64,000 bases of DNA, taken from NCBI RefSeq assembly GCF_036621135.1, contig NZ_JAZIBG010000048.1, forward strand, positions 124,001-188,000, in the 5' to 3' direction. The notes below the pieces were generated by a model. The model saw only the letters and a list, made by a program, of their open reading frames with translations, had not been told where the DNA came from and searched no databases. Origin of the DNA: Aquincola agrisoli. GTDB lineage: Bacteria; Pseudomonadota; Gammaproteobacteria; Burkholderiales; Burkholderiaceae_C. Below are positions 43,582 through 53,057 of this stretch, one piece after another. The translations under genes were made by a program, and so were the position numbers. Numbering within the stretch: the stretch's first letter is position 1; the number at the start of each line of letters is the position of its first letter.

Positions 43582-44227
43582 AGGCGGCTTCGTCGCCGAA
43601 CAGCCGGGTTTTCATCGCGTATTTCACCAACTCGGCCGGGCTGCCCATGCCCATTTTCGACAGCACGTGGGTCTTGTGGGTGCTGACGGTTTTTACCGAC
43701 AAGCCCATGGCCTGCGCGATGTCGGTGACACGCTGGCCGGTGACGAGGCGGCGGAACACCTGGAATTCCCGCTCGCTGAGCAGCGCGTGCGGGGCCGCCG
43801 CCCCGTGTTTGACGAGGCCGCGGGCCAGGCGGCCGACGAAGGTCGGCGTGACGTAGGTGCCGCCGGCGGCAAGCATGTGCACCGCCGCGATCAGGTCGTC
43901 CGGCATCGCGTCCTTGGTGAGGTAGCCGCTGGCGCCAGCTCGGAACGCGCGCACGGCGTAGTGCTCCTCGTCGTGCATCGTCAGGACGAGCACCGAAACC
44001 CCCTGTCCGCTGATGCGGCGGATGAGTTCGATGCTGTCCATGCCGGGCAGGCCGAGATCGACGATCGCCACGTCGAAGGGACGGCGGCGGAGACTCTCCA
44101 GGGCCTCTTCGCCGTCCGCCGCCTCTGCCTCGACCTGCAACTGCCCGGATTGGGACAGGATGTGCCGGATGCCTTCGCGTACCAGGCGGTGGTCGTCCAC
44201 CAGCAGGATGGAAACGGGTTGAGCCAT
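43580..44227 (-). CDS. NarL/LuxR-type response regulator
   Basis: This 215-residue DNA-binding regulator has a receiver domain with the acidic pocket DDH, phosphoacceptor Asp in VAIVDLGLPGMDS, and Lys in GYLTKDAM. The LuxR-type helix-turn-helix is RVTDIAQAMGLSVKTVSTHKTHVLSKMG. No sensor kinase is encoded nearby, so its signal is unknown. It lies 84 bases after the large secreted-protein gene on the same strand. MAQPVS at 44227 is taken as the start because it begins directly with the receiver fold. Confidence 0.93.
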   Translation of the reverse strand: MAQPVSILLVDDHRLVREGIRHILSQSGQLQVEAEAADGEEALESLRRRPFDVAIVDLGLPGMDSIELIRRISGQGVSVLVLTMHDEEHYAVRAFRAGASGYLTKDAMPDDLIAAVHMLAAGGTYVTPTFVGRLARGLVKHGAAAPHALLSEREFQVFRRLVTGQRVTDIAQAMGLSVKTVSTHKTHVLSKMGMGSPAELVKYAMKTRLFGDEAA

Positions 44228-44311
44228 GTTTTTTGATCGTTCCAAACCCACCTCGCGGCTATTTTTGCAAGCGGTTGTAGAAAATGGCGAGAAATTCATC
44301 GGCCCGCGGGT

Positions 44312-47300
44312 TTACCTGGTCCGAAAACTCCAGGTCGCGGTGGATTGCAGGGCGTTGCCGGCGGCGTCCTTGACCCTCGGGTCCGTGCTGCCGCCGCGCA
44401 CGCGGGCCGTGTATCGGGCCTGCGCCGCCAGCGTGGACGCCGGATTCAGCGTGGCCGTGCGCGTCGACGCGTTGTAGGTCACCGTGGCGGACACCTTGGC
44501 GCCCGACGGGTTGAACAGCTCGATGGTCGTGGCGGTGATGGTGGACGCGGTCATCGCCTCGCTGAAGGTCACCGTGACGTTCGTGGTGCGGCTGACGTTT
44601 GTCGCGTTGACGCCGGGCGACACCGCGGTGATCGTCGGCGGGGTGACGTCGGCCGCCTGCACCGACACGGTGACCCCGGCGCCGGGCACCTGCACGTTGC
44701 CGCTGTCGTCGACGGCACGGCTGCGCAGGGTCGCGCTGCCGGTCGCGGTGGGGGTCCAGCTGTAGGTCCACGTGCTGCGTCCGCTCGCCAGCCGCCAGGT
44801 GGTCCCGCCGTCGACCGAGACCTCGACGGCAGCCACCACGCCGCCGGCATCGGTCGCGGTGCCGGTGATCGTCACGGCCGTGCCCGGCCGCAGCACCGCG
44901 CTCTGCGCGGGCGAGGTGATGGTGCTCGCCGGCGCGGTGGCGTCGGTGCTCGGCGACGCAAAGATCAGGTCGGGCCTCAGCGTCGCGGGCTGCACGCCCA
45001 TGTCGGCCAGCAGGTTCACGGTCGCCTGCTGCATGCGGACGTCGACCGCCGGGCCGGCGCGGTCGTGCACCGCGTCCAGCCCCCACGACCACTGCACCGT
45101 GCCCGCGCCGAACACCCGGGCGCCGCTGGCGTGCCGGTACAGCGTGAGCCCGTGCACCGCGGTGCCCGACGCATAGGTGGAGCCGTGGTCCTGCAGCACC
45201 GGCGCATTGGCGACGCTGGTCCGCGACAGCGTGAACAGGCCCGGCGGGCGCACGGCGTTGTCCGCCACGACGTCCCACTCGTAGCCGAGCGTCGACGCGG
45301 CCAGCGTGGCGCTGGCATTGGCAGCCAGCGTGGCGACGCTGGTGTTGCGCCAGAAGCGCATCTTGCCCTCGGCCGACGGCACCACGATGGCGGTGGTCGC
45401 GCCCGCGTTGACCATGAACAGCGTGCCGGTCACCGCGTTCTCCGGCCGCCCCCCGTCGGCGGGCGGACTGAAGCGCGGGTCGCGCCACGTGCCCGTCCAT
45501 TGCGGGGACGGATCGATCTTGGCGTTGGCGTGCGTTTCCTTGTACGACACCAGCGTGCGGTAGGCGGCGGCCGTGGCATCGATGCCCGGCTCCCACCGCG
45601 CCTTCCAGAACATCTCGTTGCCGCTGAAGAACGCGAGGTGCACCCCCGCGTTGCGCGCAGCCTCCACGCTGGCCCGCTGCCCCGCCGTCCAGTACTCGTC
45701 GTGCCCCACCGAGAGGAACACCTTGCGCTGCAGCAGCATGGCGCCCGCGCGGTCGGTGTCGGCGCCGGCGATGTAGCCGACGTCGTAGCCGTTGGACTCG
45801 AGCCAGCGCACCATCGGGTACTCGGCGTTGAAGAGCCAGTCCTGCCCGCCGTCGACGCCGCGGGTCGCGAACGGCCGGTTGTAGCTGACCTTGTACGCAC
45901 GTGCCGGGTTGGTGCCGGGCCCGCCCTGGTACAGGCTGCGGCCGCCGTAGTTGTTGTAGGCCTGCCACGTGGTGTCGGAGGTCTGGAACAGGATGGGCGC
46001 GGTGCTGGCGTCGTCGCGCACGACGAACACCATGTGGCTCGCGCCGCCGGTGTCGGCACGGCGCAGCCGGGCCAGGTAGATGCCCGAGGTCGCGGTCATC
46101 GGCACGGCCCAGCCGCCGGACACGGCCCAGTTGCCGCAGTCGATCAGGCCGGTGGCCGCCTGGTTGAGGCACGCCGGCTGCTGCTGGGGCAGCGCGGCGG
46201 TCGGCAGCACGGTGTCGACCTTGCGCGCGCCCTGGCCGCCGTAGTAGCCGATGCGGTAGATGTCGATGCGGTAGTCCGCCGCGGTGGTGTCGACCTTGAA
46301 GACGACGGTGTCGCCGCGGTTGACGCTCATCTGCGTCGCAAAGCCCTGGATGCTCGGGTCGCCGATGCCCGCGACGTCCCATTCCGCGGGCGGGCTGCCG
46401 GGCAGGCAGTTCTCGCCCACGATCGGATTGGCCGGCGCCGCGCACTCGGGTGAACCCGCGGTGGCGAACGACCACGTCGATGCGCTGGCCAATGCGTTGC
46501 CCGCGACGTCGCGCACGCCGCCCGGGCCGCCCTTGACCGTGGCGCTGTACGAGGCCGCGGGCACCAGGGGGTTGGCAGGCACCAGGGTGGCGGTGCGGCT
46601 CGCGGCGGCGTAACCGACCGACGCCGGGACCAGCGCATTGGCCGCGTCGCGCAGCTCGACGGTCGCGGCGGTGATCGACGCGGCGTCCATCGCTTCGCTG
46701 AAGACGGCGCTCACCGTGGCGTTCGTCGCCACGCCGGTCGCGCCGGCGGCGGGCGACGTGGAGGTGACGGTCGGCGGCACGGTATCGGCGGGCGCCGTCA
46801 CGAACACCGCGTCGACCCAGTAGTTGGTCGACTGGTAGGTGGCGTTGGGGAAGGTCGGGCTGCCGCTGTAGGCGTACAGACCGTTGCCGCCGGCGACGCC
46901 GTCGCGCAGCAGGTGCATCGGCGGCGTGTCGACGCCCGTGGTGGCGAAGAAGCCGCTGGTGGCGGCATAGCCGCCATTGGGCGCGTGGTACGACGCGATG
47001 TAGACGGTGTTCGCCGCAATGGCGACCGGCGAGGCGAAGTCCACCTGCTGCCAGCCGGTGGCGGTCTCGGTGCCGAAGGTCGCGCGCGCCAGCAGCTGCC
47101 CGCCGCTGGTCCACAGGCTGCCGACGTGCGTGCCGGTGTTGCCGCTGCCCTTGTAGAAGCGGATGCCGGTGATGAAGCCCGCCAGGTCGGTGCGGAACCG
47201 CACGCCCAGCTCCACCGCGCCCGGATCGGGGAAGGAGGGCACGGCCGGCTGCGCGCCGGGCGGCCAGGCCTGGCACGGGCAGGTGGGCGCCGCGGGCGCA

Positions 47301-49489
47301 TCGCCGGTGGTGAACGACCAGCTGGCCGGCATCACCGGCTGCCCGGCCGGGTCGCGCACCGCGAAGGTCGCGTCGCCGCGTACCGCGGCGGTGTGGACCT
47401 CGTTGCCGCCCAGCGGCGCGGCCGGCACCAGCGTGGCGGTGCGCGTGGCCGCGTCGTACGACACCGTGGCGGCCACCCGCACGCCGGCGGCGTTGCGCAG
47501 CTCGACCGTGTCGGTGTTCACCGTCGCCGGGTCCATCGCCTCGCTGAAGGTGGCGGTCACCGTGGCCGCCACGGCCACGCCGGTGGCCCCCGAGGCCGGC
47601 GTCGCGCCGGTGACGGTGGCGCGCTCAGTGTCCGCGCCGTAGGTGGCGGCATAGGTGCCGCCGTCGGCGGCGAAGGCGGCGTACTCGACGCCCTTGACCG
47701 TGCGCAGGCTCCAGGCCACCGGCGTGCCGTTGCGCTGCAGCGCCGACAGCACCGACGTCCCCCAGCGCAGCGGCAGCATCGACTGCAGCCCGTTGGTGTT
47801 GAGGCCCGGCGCCACCGAGAACTGCAGCGTGCCACCGGTCCAGTCGCCAAGGCCGAAGGCCGCGGCGTTGCGTCCGTCCAGCCAGGCCAGCAGCTGCTCG
47901 GCCGAGATGATGGGCACGCCGCGGGCACGTGCCGACGCGACCACGGCGTCCGACACCTCGGAGGCGGCCAGGTCCGTGTGGGCATTGACGACGTAGGCGC
48001 CGTAGAAGCCATCGGCCCCGAGCGCGCCGTCGAGCAGCGTGTCGACCGTCATCGGGTAGCTCTGGTCCGACTCGTCCGTCATCTGCGTGGCGGCGAGGAA
48101 GACGTCGATCAGCCCGCCCGCCGGGTCGGCGAAGCGCATCGGCATCGCGGAGCCGTTGAAGAAGCCGGGGGTGTTGGCGACCCAGCCGGGCGGCCAGAAG
48201 TAGTACGAGGTGTCGAGCCGCATCCCGTTGGCGAGCTGCACCAGCGCCCCGCTGGTCCAGTCGCTCCAGACGATGCAGTGGTGCCGCTGCGTGCGCGGCG
48301 CGGGCACGCTGGCGAAGCGCGCGCGCCAGCTGGCGAGCTGGTCGGCATAGGTCTGCGCCAGAGAGGCCTGCGTGTAGTCGAAGCAGCTGGTGCTGACGTG
48401 CAGGCCGACCTCGAAGCCCTCGGCCGCGTAGGCCGTGGCCTGCGCATCGCTGATCGGCGTCGACGGATAGACGTAGGAGGTCGCCCGGATGCACTGCCAG
48501 TCGGCCACCGAGCAGCCGGGCGGGCTCAGCGCACGGTACTGCTCGAAACGGCCCACCGTGCCGGCGTTGCCGTGGTCGTCGCCCGTCATCACGACGACGG
48601 CCTTGTGGCCGTGCGGCCAGTACCAGAAGCGCGGCAGCGGCCGGCGGTTCTGGTTCATCTGCAGGATCAGGTTGGCGAGCAGGCGCTGCTGCTCGTCGGC
48701 CTGCGGGATGCGCACGCGGTTGCGGTCGACCCAGTCGGGCTGCGGATCGCCGGCCGCGGCGCCGTAGAACTTGTCGTCGGAGCGGATGGGCGCGAAGCCG
48801 TCGCGCTCCTGCGCCGCCCAGGCGGGGTTGCCCTGGCGCGTCTGCACGACCGAGGTGGCCAGGTCGTAGGCGAAGGCCGCCGCCTTGCCGGCCCCCGCTG
48901 CGCGCAGCGTCAGCGCCGGGTGCCCGGCCGGCGTGGTCGCGTCGAGGTACAGCGCGGCGAGCGGCGTGGCGCCGTCGAGCAGGTAGCGCGTGGCGCCGCC
49001 GTGGAACTGCAGCGTCTGCTTCACCAGGCCGTTGCCCGGCGAGCGTGTGGTGTCGATGGCCACGAAGCCGTTGGCCAGCGCCGGCTGGCCGGACGAGGCC
49101 AGGCCCAGCAGGGGCGACAGCGCCGCATCGGGCGCCAGCGCGATCAGGTTGCCGCCCGCCTGCACCCAAGCCGTCAGGTCGTCGACCCGCGCGGCCGGCA
49201 GCGCCATCTTGGCCAGCACCACCACCTCGTAGGACGCCAGCAGCGCCGCATCGACGTTGGCGATGTCGGCCACGGCGAACAGGTTGAGGCCTTCGTTGCG
49301 CAGGATCTCGGCCAGGTAGGGGCCGTTGTTGGCCGTGCCCGAGGTGATGACCAGGATGGGCCCGCCGGGGCCTTCGGCCGGCAGCGCGAGCGCCGGCGGC
49401 GCCAGCATCGCGGCCAGCCAGAGCCACAGCCCCGTCGCCAGCCGGCGCAGAAGGCGGGCGCGCGCAAGGATCCCGGCGGTGCGTGCCAT
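44312..49489 (-). CDS. Very large secreted multidomain protein (NodB-like, DUF4082-like, Ig-like and N,N-dimethylformamidase-beta-like domains)
   Basis: This is a 1725-residue exported protein with a signal peptide (GLWLWLAAMLAPPALALPA). In order: a flavodoxin/amidotransferase-like fold (about 40-230, PILVITSGTANNGPYLAEIL); a polysaccharide-deacetylase-like barrel (about 290-510, VVVMTGDDHGNAGT); a bacterial Ig-like domain (about 620-730); a DUF4082-like carbohydrate-associated domain (about 750-880); a second Ig-like domain; a region like the large subunit of N,N-dimethylformamidase (about 1040-1480, YRIDIYRIGYYGGQGAR); and two more Ig-like domains. It lies 17 bases after the WD40 gene. An AGGAGA site precedes the ATG at 49489. 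Confidence 0.85.
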   Translation of the reverse strand: MARTAGILARARLLRRLATGLWLWLAAMLAPPALALPAEGPGGPILVITSGTANNGPYLAEILRNEGLNLFAVADIANVDAALLASYEVVVLAKMALPAARVDDLTAWVQAGGNLIALAPDAALSPLLGLASSGQPALANGFVAIDTTRSPGNGLVKQTLQFHGGATRYLLDGATPLAALYLDATTPAGHPALTLRAAGAGKAAAFAYDLATSVVQTRQGNPAWAAQERDGFAPIRSDDKFYGAAAGDPQPDWVDRNRVRIPQADEQQRLLANLILQMNQNRRPLPRFWYWPHGHKAVVVMTGDDHGNAGTVGRFEQYRALSPPGCSVADWQCIRATSYVYPSTPISDAQATAYAAEGFEVGLHVSTSCFDYTQASLAQTYADQLASWRARFASVPAPRTQRHHCIVWSDWTSGALVQLANGMRLDTSYYFWPPGWVANTPGFFNGSAMPMRFADPAGGLIDVFLAATQMTDESDQSYPMTVDTLLDGALGADGFYGAYVVNAHTDLAASEVSDAVVASARARGVPIISAEQLLAWLDGRNAAAFGLGDWTGGTLQFSVAPGLNTNGLQSMLPLRWGTSVLSALQRNGTPVAWSLRTVKGVEYAAFAADGGTYAATYGADTERATVTGATPASGATGVAVAATVTATFSEAMDPATVNTDTVELRNAAGVRVAATVSYDAATRTATLVPAAPLGGNEVHTAAVRGDATFAVRDPAGQPVMPASWSFTTGDAPAAPTCPCQAWPPGAQPAVPSFPDPGAVELGVRFRTDLAGFITGIRFYKGSGNTGTHVGSLWTSGGQLLARATFGTETATGWQQVDFASPVAIAANTVYIASYHAPNGGYAATSGFFATTGVDTPPMHLLRDGVAGGNGLYAYSGSPTFPNATYQSTNYWVDAVFVTAPADTVPPTVTSTSPAAGATGVATNATVSAVFSEAMDAASITAATVELRDAANALVPASVGYAAASRTATLVPANPLVPAASYSATVKGGPGGVRDVAGNALASASTWSFATAGSPECAAPANPIVGENCLPGSPPAEWDVAGIGDPSIQGFATQMSVNRGDTVVFKVDTTAADYRIDIYRIGYYGGQGARKVDTVLPTAALPQQQPACLNQAATGLIDCGNWAVSGGWAVPMTATSGIYLARLRRADTGGASHMVFVVRDDASTAPILFQTSDTTWQAYNNYGGRSLYQGGPGTNPARAYKVSYNRPFATRGVDGGQDWLFNAEYPMVRWLESNGYDVGYIAGADTDRAGAMLLQRKVFLSVGHDEYWTAGQRASVEAARNAGVHLAFFSGNEMFWKARWEPGIDATAAAYRTLVSYKETHANAKIDPSPQWTGTWRDPRFSPPADGGRPENAVTGTLFMVNAGATTAIVVPSAEGKMRFWRNTSVATLAANASATLAASTLGYEWDVVADNAVRPPGLFTLSRTSVANAPVLQDHGSTYASGTAVHGLTLYRHASGARVFGAGTVQWSWGLDAVHDRAGPAVDVRMQQATVNLLADMGVQPATLRPDLIFASPSTDATAPASTITSPAQSAVLRPGTAVTITGTATDAGGVVAAVEVSVDGGTTWRLASGRSTWTYSWTPTATGSATLRSRAVDDSGNVQVPGAGVTVSVQAADVTPPTITAVSPGVNATNVSRTTNVTVTFSEAMTASTITATTIELFNPSGAKVSATVTYNASTRTATLNPASTLAAQARYTARVRGGSTDPRVKDAAGNALQSTATWSFRTR

Positions 49490-49506
49490 GCAGCGTTCTC
49501 CTGAGG

Positions 49507-50652
49507 CTACGGGGTGCGGCCCGTGGCGGTGTCGATCGTCACCAGCCGGTTGCTCTGCCCACCGGCGAAGAGCGTGGAGGTGTTGCCCGGCGAGAAGGCC
49601 ACGGCGTTGACGGGGGTGCCATCGCCGGCCAGCCGGACCGTCACCTGGCGCCGGGCGGCATCCCAGACGAGCACCACGCCGTTCTCGCCCGCGGCGGCGA
49701 CGGCCGTGCCGGCCGCGTTGAACGCCACGCTGCGCACGGGCGAGGCCATGTCGCCCATCGCGCCCACCTGGCGCGCGGCAGCGACGTCCCACAGCAACAC
49801 CCGGCCGTCCTCCGAGCCGCTGGCGATCGAGCGCCCGTCGGGGCTGAACGCCAGCGCGTTGACCTCGCCGGCATGGCCGCGCAGCGTCGCCACCGGCTTG
49901 CCGGTGGCCGTCTCCCAGAGCCGGATGTGCGCTTGCGCATCGCCGCTCGCCAGCAGGCGCCCGTCGGCGCTGAACGCCAGCGCGTTGACGAAGCCGGCAT
50001 GGCCGCGAAGGATGCGCTGCAGCGTGCCCTTGCCGTCCCACAGCAGCACGCGTGTCTCCTCGCCGGCGGTGGCGATGGCCGTGCCGTCCGCGGTGGCCGC
50101 CACGGCGCGCAGCGGGTGCTCGTGGCCGCGCAGCGTCGCCAGGTTCGCCCCGCTGCTGACCGACCAGAGCTGCGCCACGCTGTCGGTGCCGGCGCTGACC
50201 AGCACCTCGCCCCGGGCCGTGAAGAAGAGGCCGTTGACCACGGCCTTTCCCTGCCCCACCAGCGAGCGGCGCAGGGCCGCGGTGCCGGGGTCGACCAGGC
50301 GGATGGAGCCGTCGCTGCCGGCCGTGGCCAGCGTGCGGCCGTCGGGCGACACCGCCAGCGCCACCAGGCCCTTCCAGGCCCGTGCACGAGGGCGGCGCTC
50401 GGCCGGAGCAGCCACCGCGGCCGGTTCGGCCGGCAGGGGCGCGGCGGCCGGTGCCGCCGCGGCATTGGCCGCCGCGCCGCCGGTCTCGGCCAGCGCCACC
50501 GCGGTGCCGCCCGTGCCGGCGCTGCCGCGCGCGGGCGCAGCGGGCGAGCCGCCTGCTTCATCGCCGCCACCGCAACCAGCCAGCCACCACACCAAGGCGC
50601 CCGCCAGCGACAGGGCCGTCGCGGTACGCCGGCAACTCGTCAAGGAGGACAT
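49507..50652 (-). CDS. WD40-repeat lipoprotein
   Basis: This 381-residue lipoprotein has the lipobox LAGC (WWLAGCGGG). A Pro/Ala-rich linker of about 65 residues leads into six or seven WD40 repeats, for example VNALAFSADGRLLASGDAQAHIRLW and VNALAFSPDGRSIASGSEDGRVLLW. The propeller probably scaffolds protein contacts in the periplasm. The ATG at 50652 fits the promoter better than an in-frame ATG at 50694, which lies almost on the -10 box. It heads an operon with the large secreted protein and the response regulator. Confidence 0.88.
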   Translation of the reverse strand: MSSLTSCRRTATALSLAGALVWWLAGCGGGDEAGGSPAAPARGSAGTGGTAVALAETGGAAANAAAAPAAAPLPAEPAAVAAPAERRPRARAWKGLVALAVSPDGRTLATAGSDGSIRLVDPGTAALRRSLVGQGKAVVNGLFFTARGEVLVSAGTDSVAQLWSVSSGANLATLRGHEHPLRAVAATADGTAIATAGEETRVLLWDGKGTLQRILRGHAGFVNALAFSADGRLLASGDAQAHIRLWETATGKPVATLRGHAGEVNALAFSPDGRSIASGSEDGRVLLWDVAAARQVGAMGDMASPVRSVAFNAAGTAVAAAGENGVVLVWDAARRQVTVRLAGDGTPVNAVAFSPGNTSTLFAGGQSNRLVTIDTATGRTP

Positions 50653-50696
50653 GGGACATACACCCCGCGCAGCCAGCCATCGGCTCGATGGCATCG

Positions 50697-50737
50697 ATGC
50701 TAGGCAGCGTGCGGCCCGTGTTGTTGAGCTAACTCAA
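50697..50737 (-). promoter_or_regulatory. FNR-like palindrome and -10 box before the WD40 operon
   Basis: The palindrome TTGAG-CTAA-CTCAA lies at 50724-50737 and extends to GTTGAG/CTCAAC. Read leftward, 21 bases separate it from TAGCAT (50702-50697), with a leader of about 38 bases to the ATG at 50652. The site and spacing match those before the three polysaccharide operons. Confidence 0.65.
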
Positions 50738-50773
50738 CGGCCGGACCGGCGGCCTCCCGGCGCCCCCGGGGGC

Positions 50774-52093
50774 CTACTTCGGGCCCTGCCGCAGGCGCTC
50801 GAGCAGCGCCGGGTCGGGGTAGCCGTCGGGCGGCAGGCCGACGCTGCGCTGGTATCGGCGCAGCGCCGAGCGGGTGGCCGGCCCCATCAGGCCGTCGGGC
50901 GTGCCGGCATCGAAGCCCTGCTGGTTCAGCGCCGCCTGTAGGGCAAGCACCTGGTTGCGCGAGAGCGCCGGCAGGTCGCGCGGCCACGGCGCCTGCACGC
51001 CCGGGCCGCCGTCCAGCTGCTGCGCCAGCAGGCCGACCGCGAGCGCGTAGCTCGTCGAGCTGTTGTAGCGCAGCACCGCGCGGAAGTTGGGACCGACGAG
51101 GAAGGCGGGCCCGCGCACGCCGGCCGGCAGCAGGATCGAGGCGTCGGGCAAGGCCGGCAGCGGCGTGCCGTCCATCGCGGCCACGCCCTGCGCGGCCCAC
51201 GCCTGGGCCGGCTGCCGCACGGCGGTATCGGCCTGGCTGGCGTCGAAGCCCTGCGGCAGCCGGACCTCCACGCCCCAGGGCTGGCCGGCCTGCCATCCCG
51301 CATGCGCCAGGAAGCTGGCGGTGGACGCCACGACGTCGGCCATGCTGCCCCAGATGTCGCGCCGGCCGTCGCCGTCGGCATCGACGGCATGGGCGAGGAA
51401 GTTCGACGGCAGGAACTGCGTCTGCCCCATGGCCCCGGCCCAGGAACCCACCATGTGCGAGCGGTCGATGTCGCCGTTCTGGAGGATCCGGAGCGCCGCG
51501 AGCAGCTGGTCGCGCGCCCAGGCCTCGCGGCGGCCCTCGAAGCCCAGCGTCGCCAGCGCATCGACGGTCGGGATGCTGCCGTAGTTGCCGCCGTAGTTGC
51601 TCTCCATGCCCCAGATCGCCACGACGATGGCGGGCGGCACGCCGTAGCGCGCCGCCGCGGCATCGGTCTCGTGGCGCAGCTGCAGCAGCTTGTCCTGGCC
51701 CTGCGCGATGCGGCCCGCGCTCACCGCGCCGTCGAGGTAGTCCCACACCGTGCGGGTGAACTCGGGCTGCGCCCGGTCCAGCTCGACGACCCGCGGCAGG
51801 TACCGGACCTCGCCCAGCGCATCGCGCAGCGTGGGCTCGCCGATGCCCGCCGCCCGGGCCGTGGCCTTGAAGCGATCGACCCAGCGCCGGAAATCCCTTT
51901 GCAATGCCGCATCGTCTGCGGCGGGTGCCGGCCCGGAGGCGGCGGTGGCGGCGGTGGTGGGGGCAGCAGGCGGCGCGGTGGCAGGCCCGGGAGCGGCAGC
52001 CGGTGCGGCGGCGCAGCCCGCCAGCACCGCGGCCGCCCAGGCCATCGAGGCCGCGAGCGCTCGGCGCCGCGGCAGGTCGGAGAACTTGTGCAT
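50774..52093 (-). CDS. Lytic murein transglycosylase, MltB family, with peptidoglycan-binding domain
   Basis: This is a 439-residue enzyme that cuts glycan strands in peptidoglycan. The signal begins with a twin-Arg stretch (RRRALAAS) and ends at a lipobox LAGC. The SLT-like domain has the catalytic Glu in WGMESNYG and the motif GSWAGAMGQTQFLPS. A C-terminal PG_binding_1 domain (LSRNQVLALQAALNQQGF to TRSALRRYQRSVGLPPDGY) completes it. A Thr/Ala/Pro linker follows the lipobox. No operon partner is obvious. Confidence 0.94.
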   Translation of the reverse strand: MHKFSDLPRRRALAASMAWAAAVLAGCAAAPAAAPGPATAPPAAPTTAATAASGPAPAADDAALQRDFRRWVDRFKATARAAGIGEPTLRDALGEVRYLPRVVELDRAQPEFTRTVWDYLDGAVSAGRIAQGQDKLLQLRHETDAAAARYGVPPAIVVAIWGMESNYGGNYGSIPTVDALATLGFEGRREAWARDQLLAALRILQNGDIDRSHMVGSWAGAMGQTQFLPSNFLAHAVDADGDGRRDIWGSMADVVASTASFLAHAGWQAGQPWGVEVRLPQGFDASQADTAVRQPAQAWAAQGVAAMDGTPLPALPDASILLPAGVRGPAFLVGPNFRAVLRYNSSTSYALAVGLLAQQLDGGPGVQAPWPRDLPALSRNQVLALQAALNQQGFDAGTPDGLMGPATRSALRRYQRSVGLPPDGYPDPALLERLRQGPK

Positions 52094-52134
52094 CCGGCGA
52101 TTTTCGCCGCCCCCCGCCGTCCCGCCGCTCCGGC

Positions 52135-52569
52135 TCACCCGGCGGCCGACTGCCCGGCGATCTGCGCGCGCAACCGCTCCTCCTGCTCGCGCAGCTCCGG
52201 CGTGAAGGCCTCGCCAAAATCCTCGGCCTCGAAGACCTGGCGGATCTCGATCTCCGAGTCGCCCGGCATCGGGTTCGGGCAGCGCTTGACCCACTCGATC
52301 GCCTCCTGCAACGACGCGCACTGCCAGATCCAGAAGCCGGCGATCAGCTCCTTGGTCTCGGCGAACGGCCCGTCCATCACCGTGCGCGTGCGGCCCGAGA
52401 AGCGCACGCGCGCGCCCTTCGCGCTGGGGTGCAGGCCCTCGCCCGCCTGCATCACGCCGGCCTTCACCAGCTCCTCGTTGAAGCGGCCCATGTCGGCCAG
52501 CAATTGCTCGCTGGGCATGACGCCCGCCTCGCTGTCGGCAGTCGCCTTGATCATCACCACGAATCGCAT
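52135..52569 (-). CDS. YciI-like (DGPF-type) small protein
   Basis: This 144-residue cytoplasmic protein is of the YCII/DGPF family. It shows RFVVMIKATADSEAG at the start and RTVMDGPFAETKELIAGFWIWQC in the middle. These proteins form ferredoxin-like dimers and are often found beside ECF sigma factors; none is seen here. The precise activity is unknown. It is transcribed away from the PEP-CTERM gene. Confidence 0.85.
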   Translation of the reverse strand: MRFVVMIKATADSEAGVMPSEQLLADMGRFNEELVKAGVMQAGEGLHPSAKGARVRFSGRTRTVMDGPFAETKELIAGFWIWQCASLQEAIEWVKRCPNPMPGDSEIEIRQVFEAEDFGEAFTPELREQEERLRAQIAGQSAAG

Positions 52570-53057
52570 GTCGGTCTCCTGGAGTGGGGTGGCGTAACGA
52601 TATTGCTACATCTTTACGACGATCGAGGCTGCCGGCTTTCGACACTGGCTTAGGTACCGCGAACGGAAATCCATCCGCCGCCCTCCGGACACCGTCGCTT
52701 TTCCGTACCGCGCGCCCTTGCCGACCGATGGCCGCATCGGTGGACGACCGAGGGAAACGCCGGCCGTCGGCGCCGCCGCGCCACCGTCATCGCCATTGGC
52801 ACAGATCGTGCGGAATTACCGCGTCGATTCGCATCCGCGCGATGTCCGAATTGACACGGGCGATGGCAATGGCCAATGCGCCTGAATGTGACGACTTGTA
52901 ATTCGACCCCTCGATTCGTGCAATGCGAATCGTGCAGTTGCAGGAGGCCAGACGCACGACCAACGAATTGCAGCAACCCGGCGCGAGCCCGCCGAACAGG
53001 CTCCCTCTTCCAAAGACAAAAGACATTCGCAATGGAATGTAACCAGGAGATTCTCAA
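52570..53057. other. Long regulatory region before the PEP-CTERM gene
   Basis: The 488 bases carry no convincing gene. Beyond the sigma-54-like promoter they hold an inverted repeat ACGGAAA/TTTCCGT (52663-52669 and 52700-52706) and a palindrome CCGATG-GCCG-CATCGG (52725-52740). A third repeat, CGATTCG-N7-CGAATCG (52912-52932), lies downstream of the promoter in the leader. The first two are at typical distances for enhancer sites of a sigma-54 activator. Confidence 0.5.
52797..52812 (+). promoter_or_regulatory. Candidate sigma-54 promoter of the PEP-CTERM gene
   Basis: TGGCAC-N6-TGC places GG and GC ten bases apart, as RpoN promoters require, with almost the full -24 element. Transcription would start near 52821, leaving a leader of about 237 bases. 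PEP-CTERM genes are known in other betaproteobacteria to depend on RpoN and the PrsK/PrsR pair, which supports the call. Confidence 0.6.

Noticed and set aside
44259..47276. 1005-codon frame on the minus strand
   Set aside because: It is a shifted frame of the 1725-residue secreted protein, with low-complexity His/Arg/Gly content and no domains.
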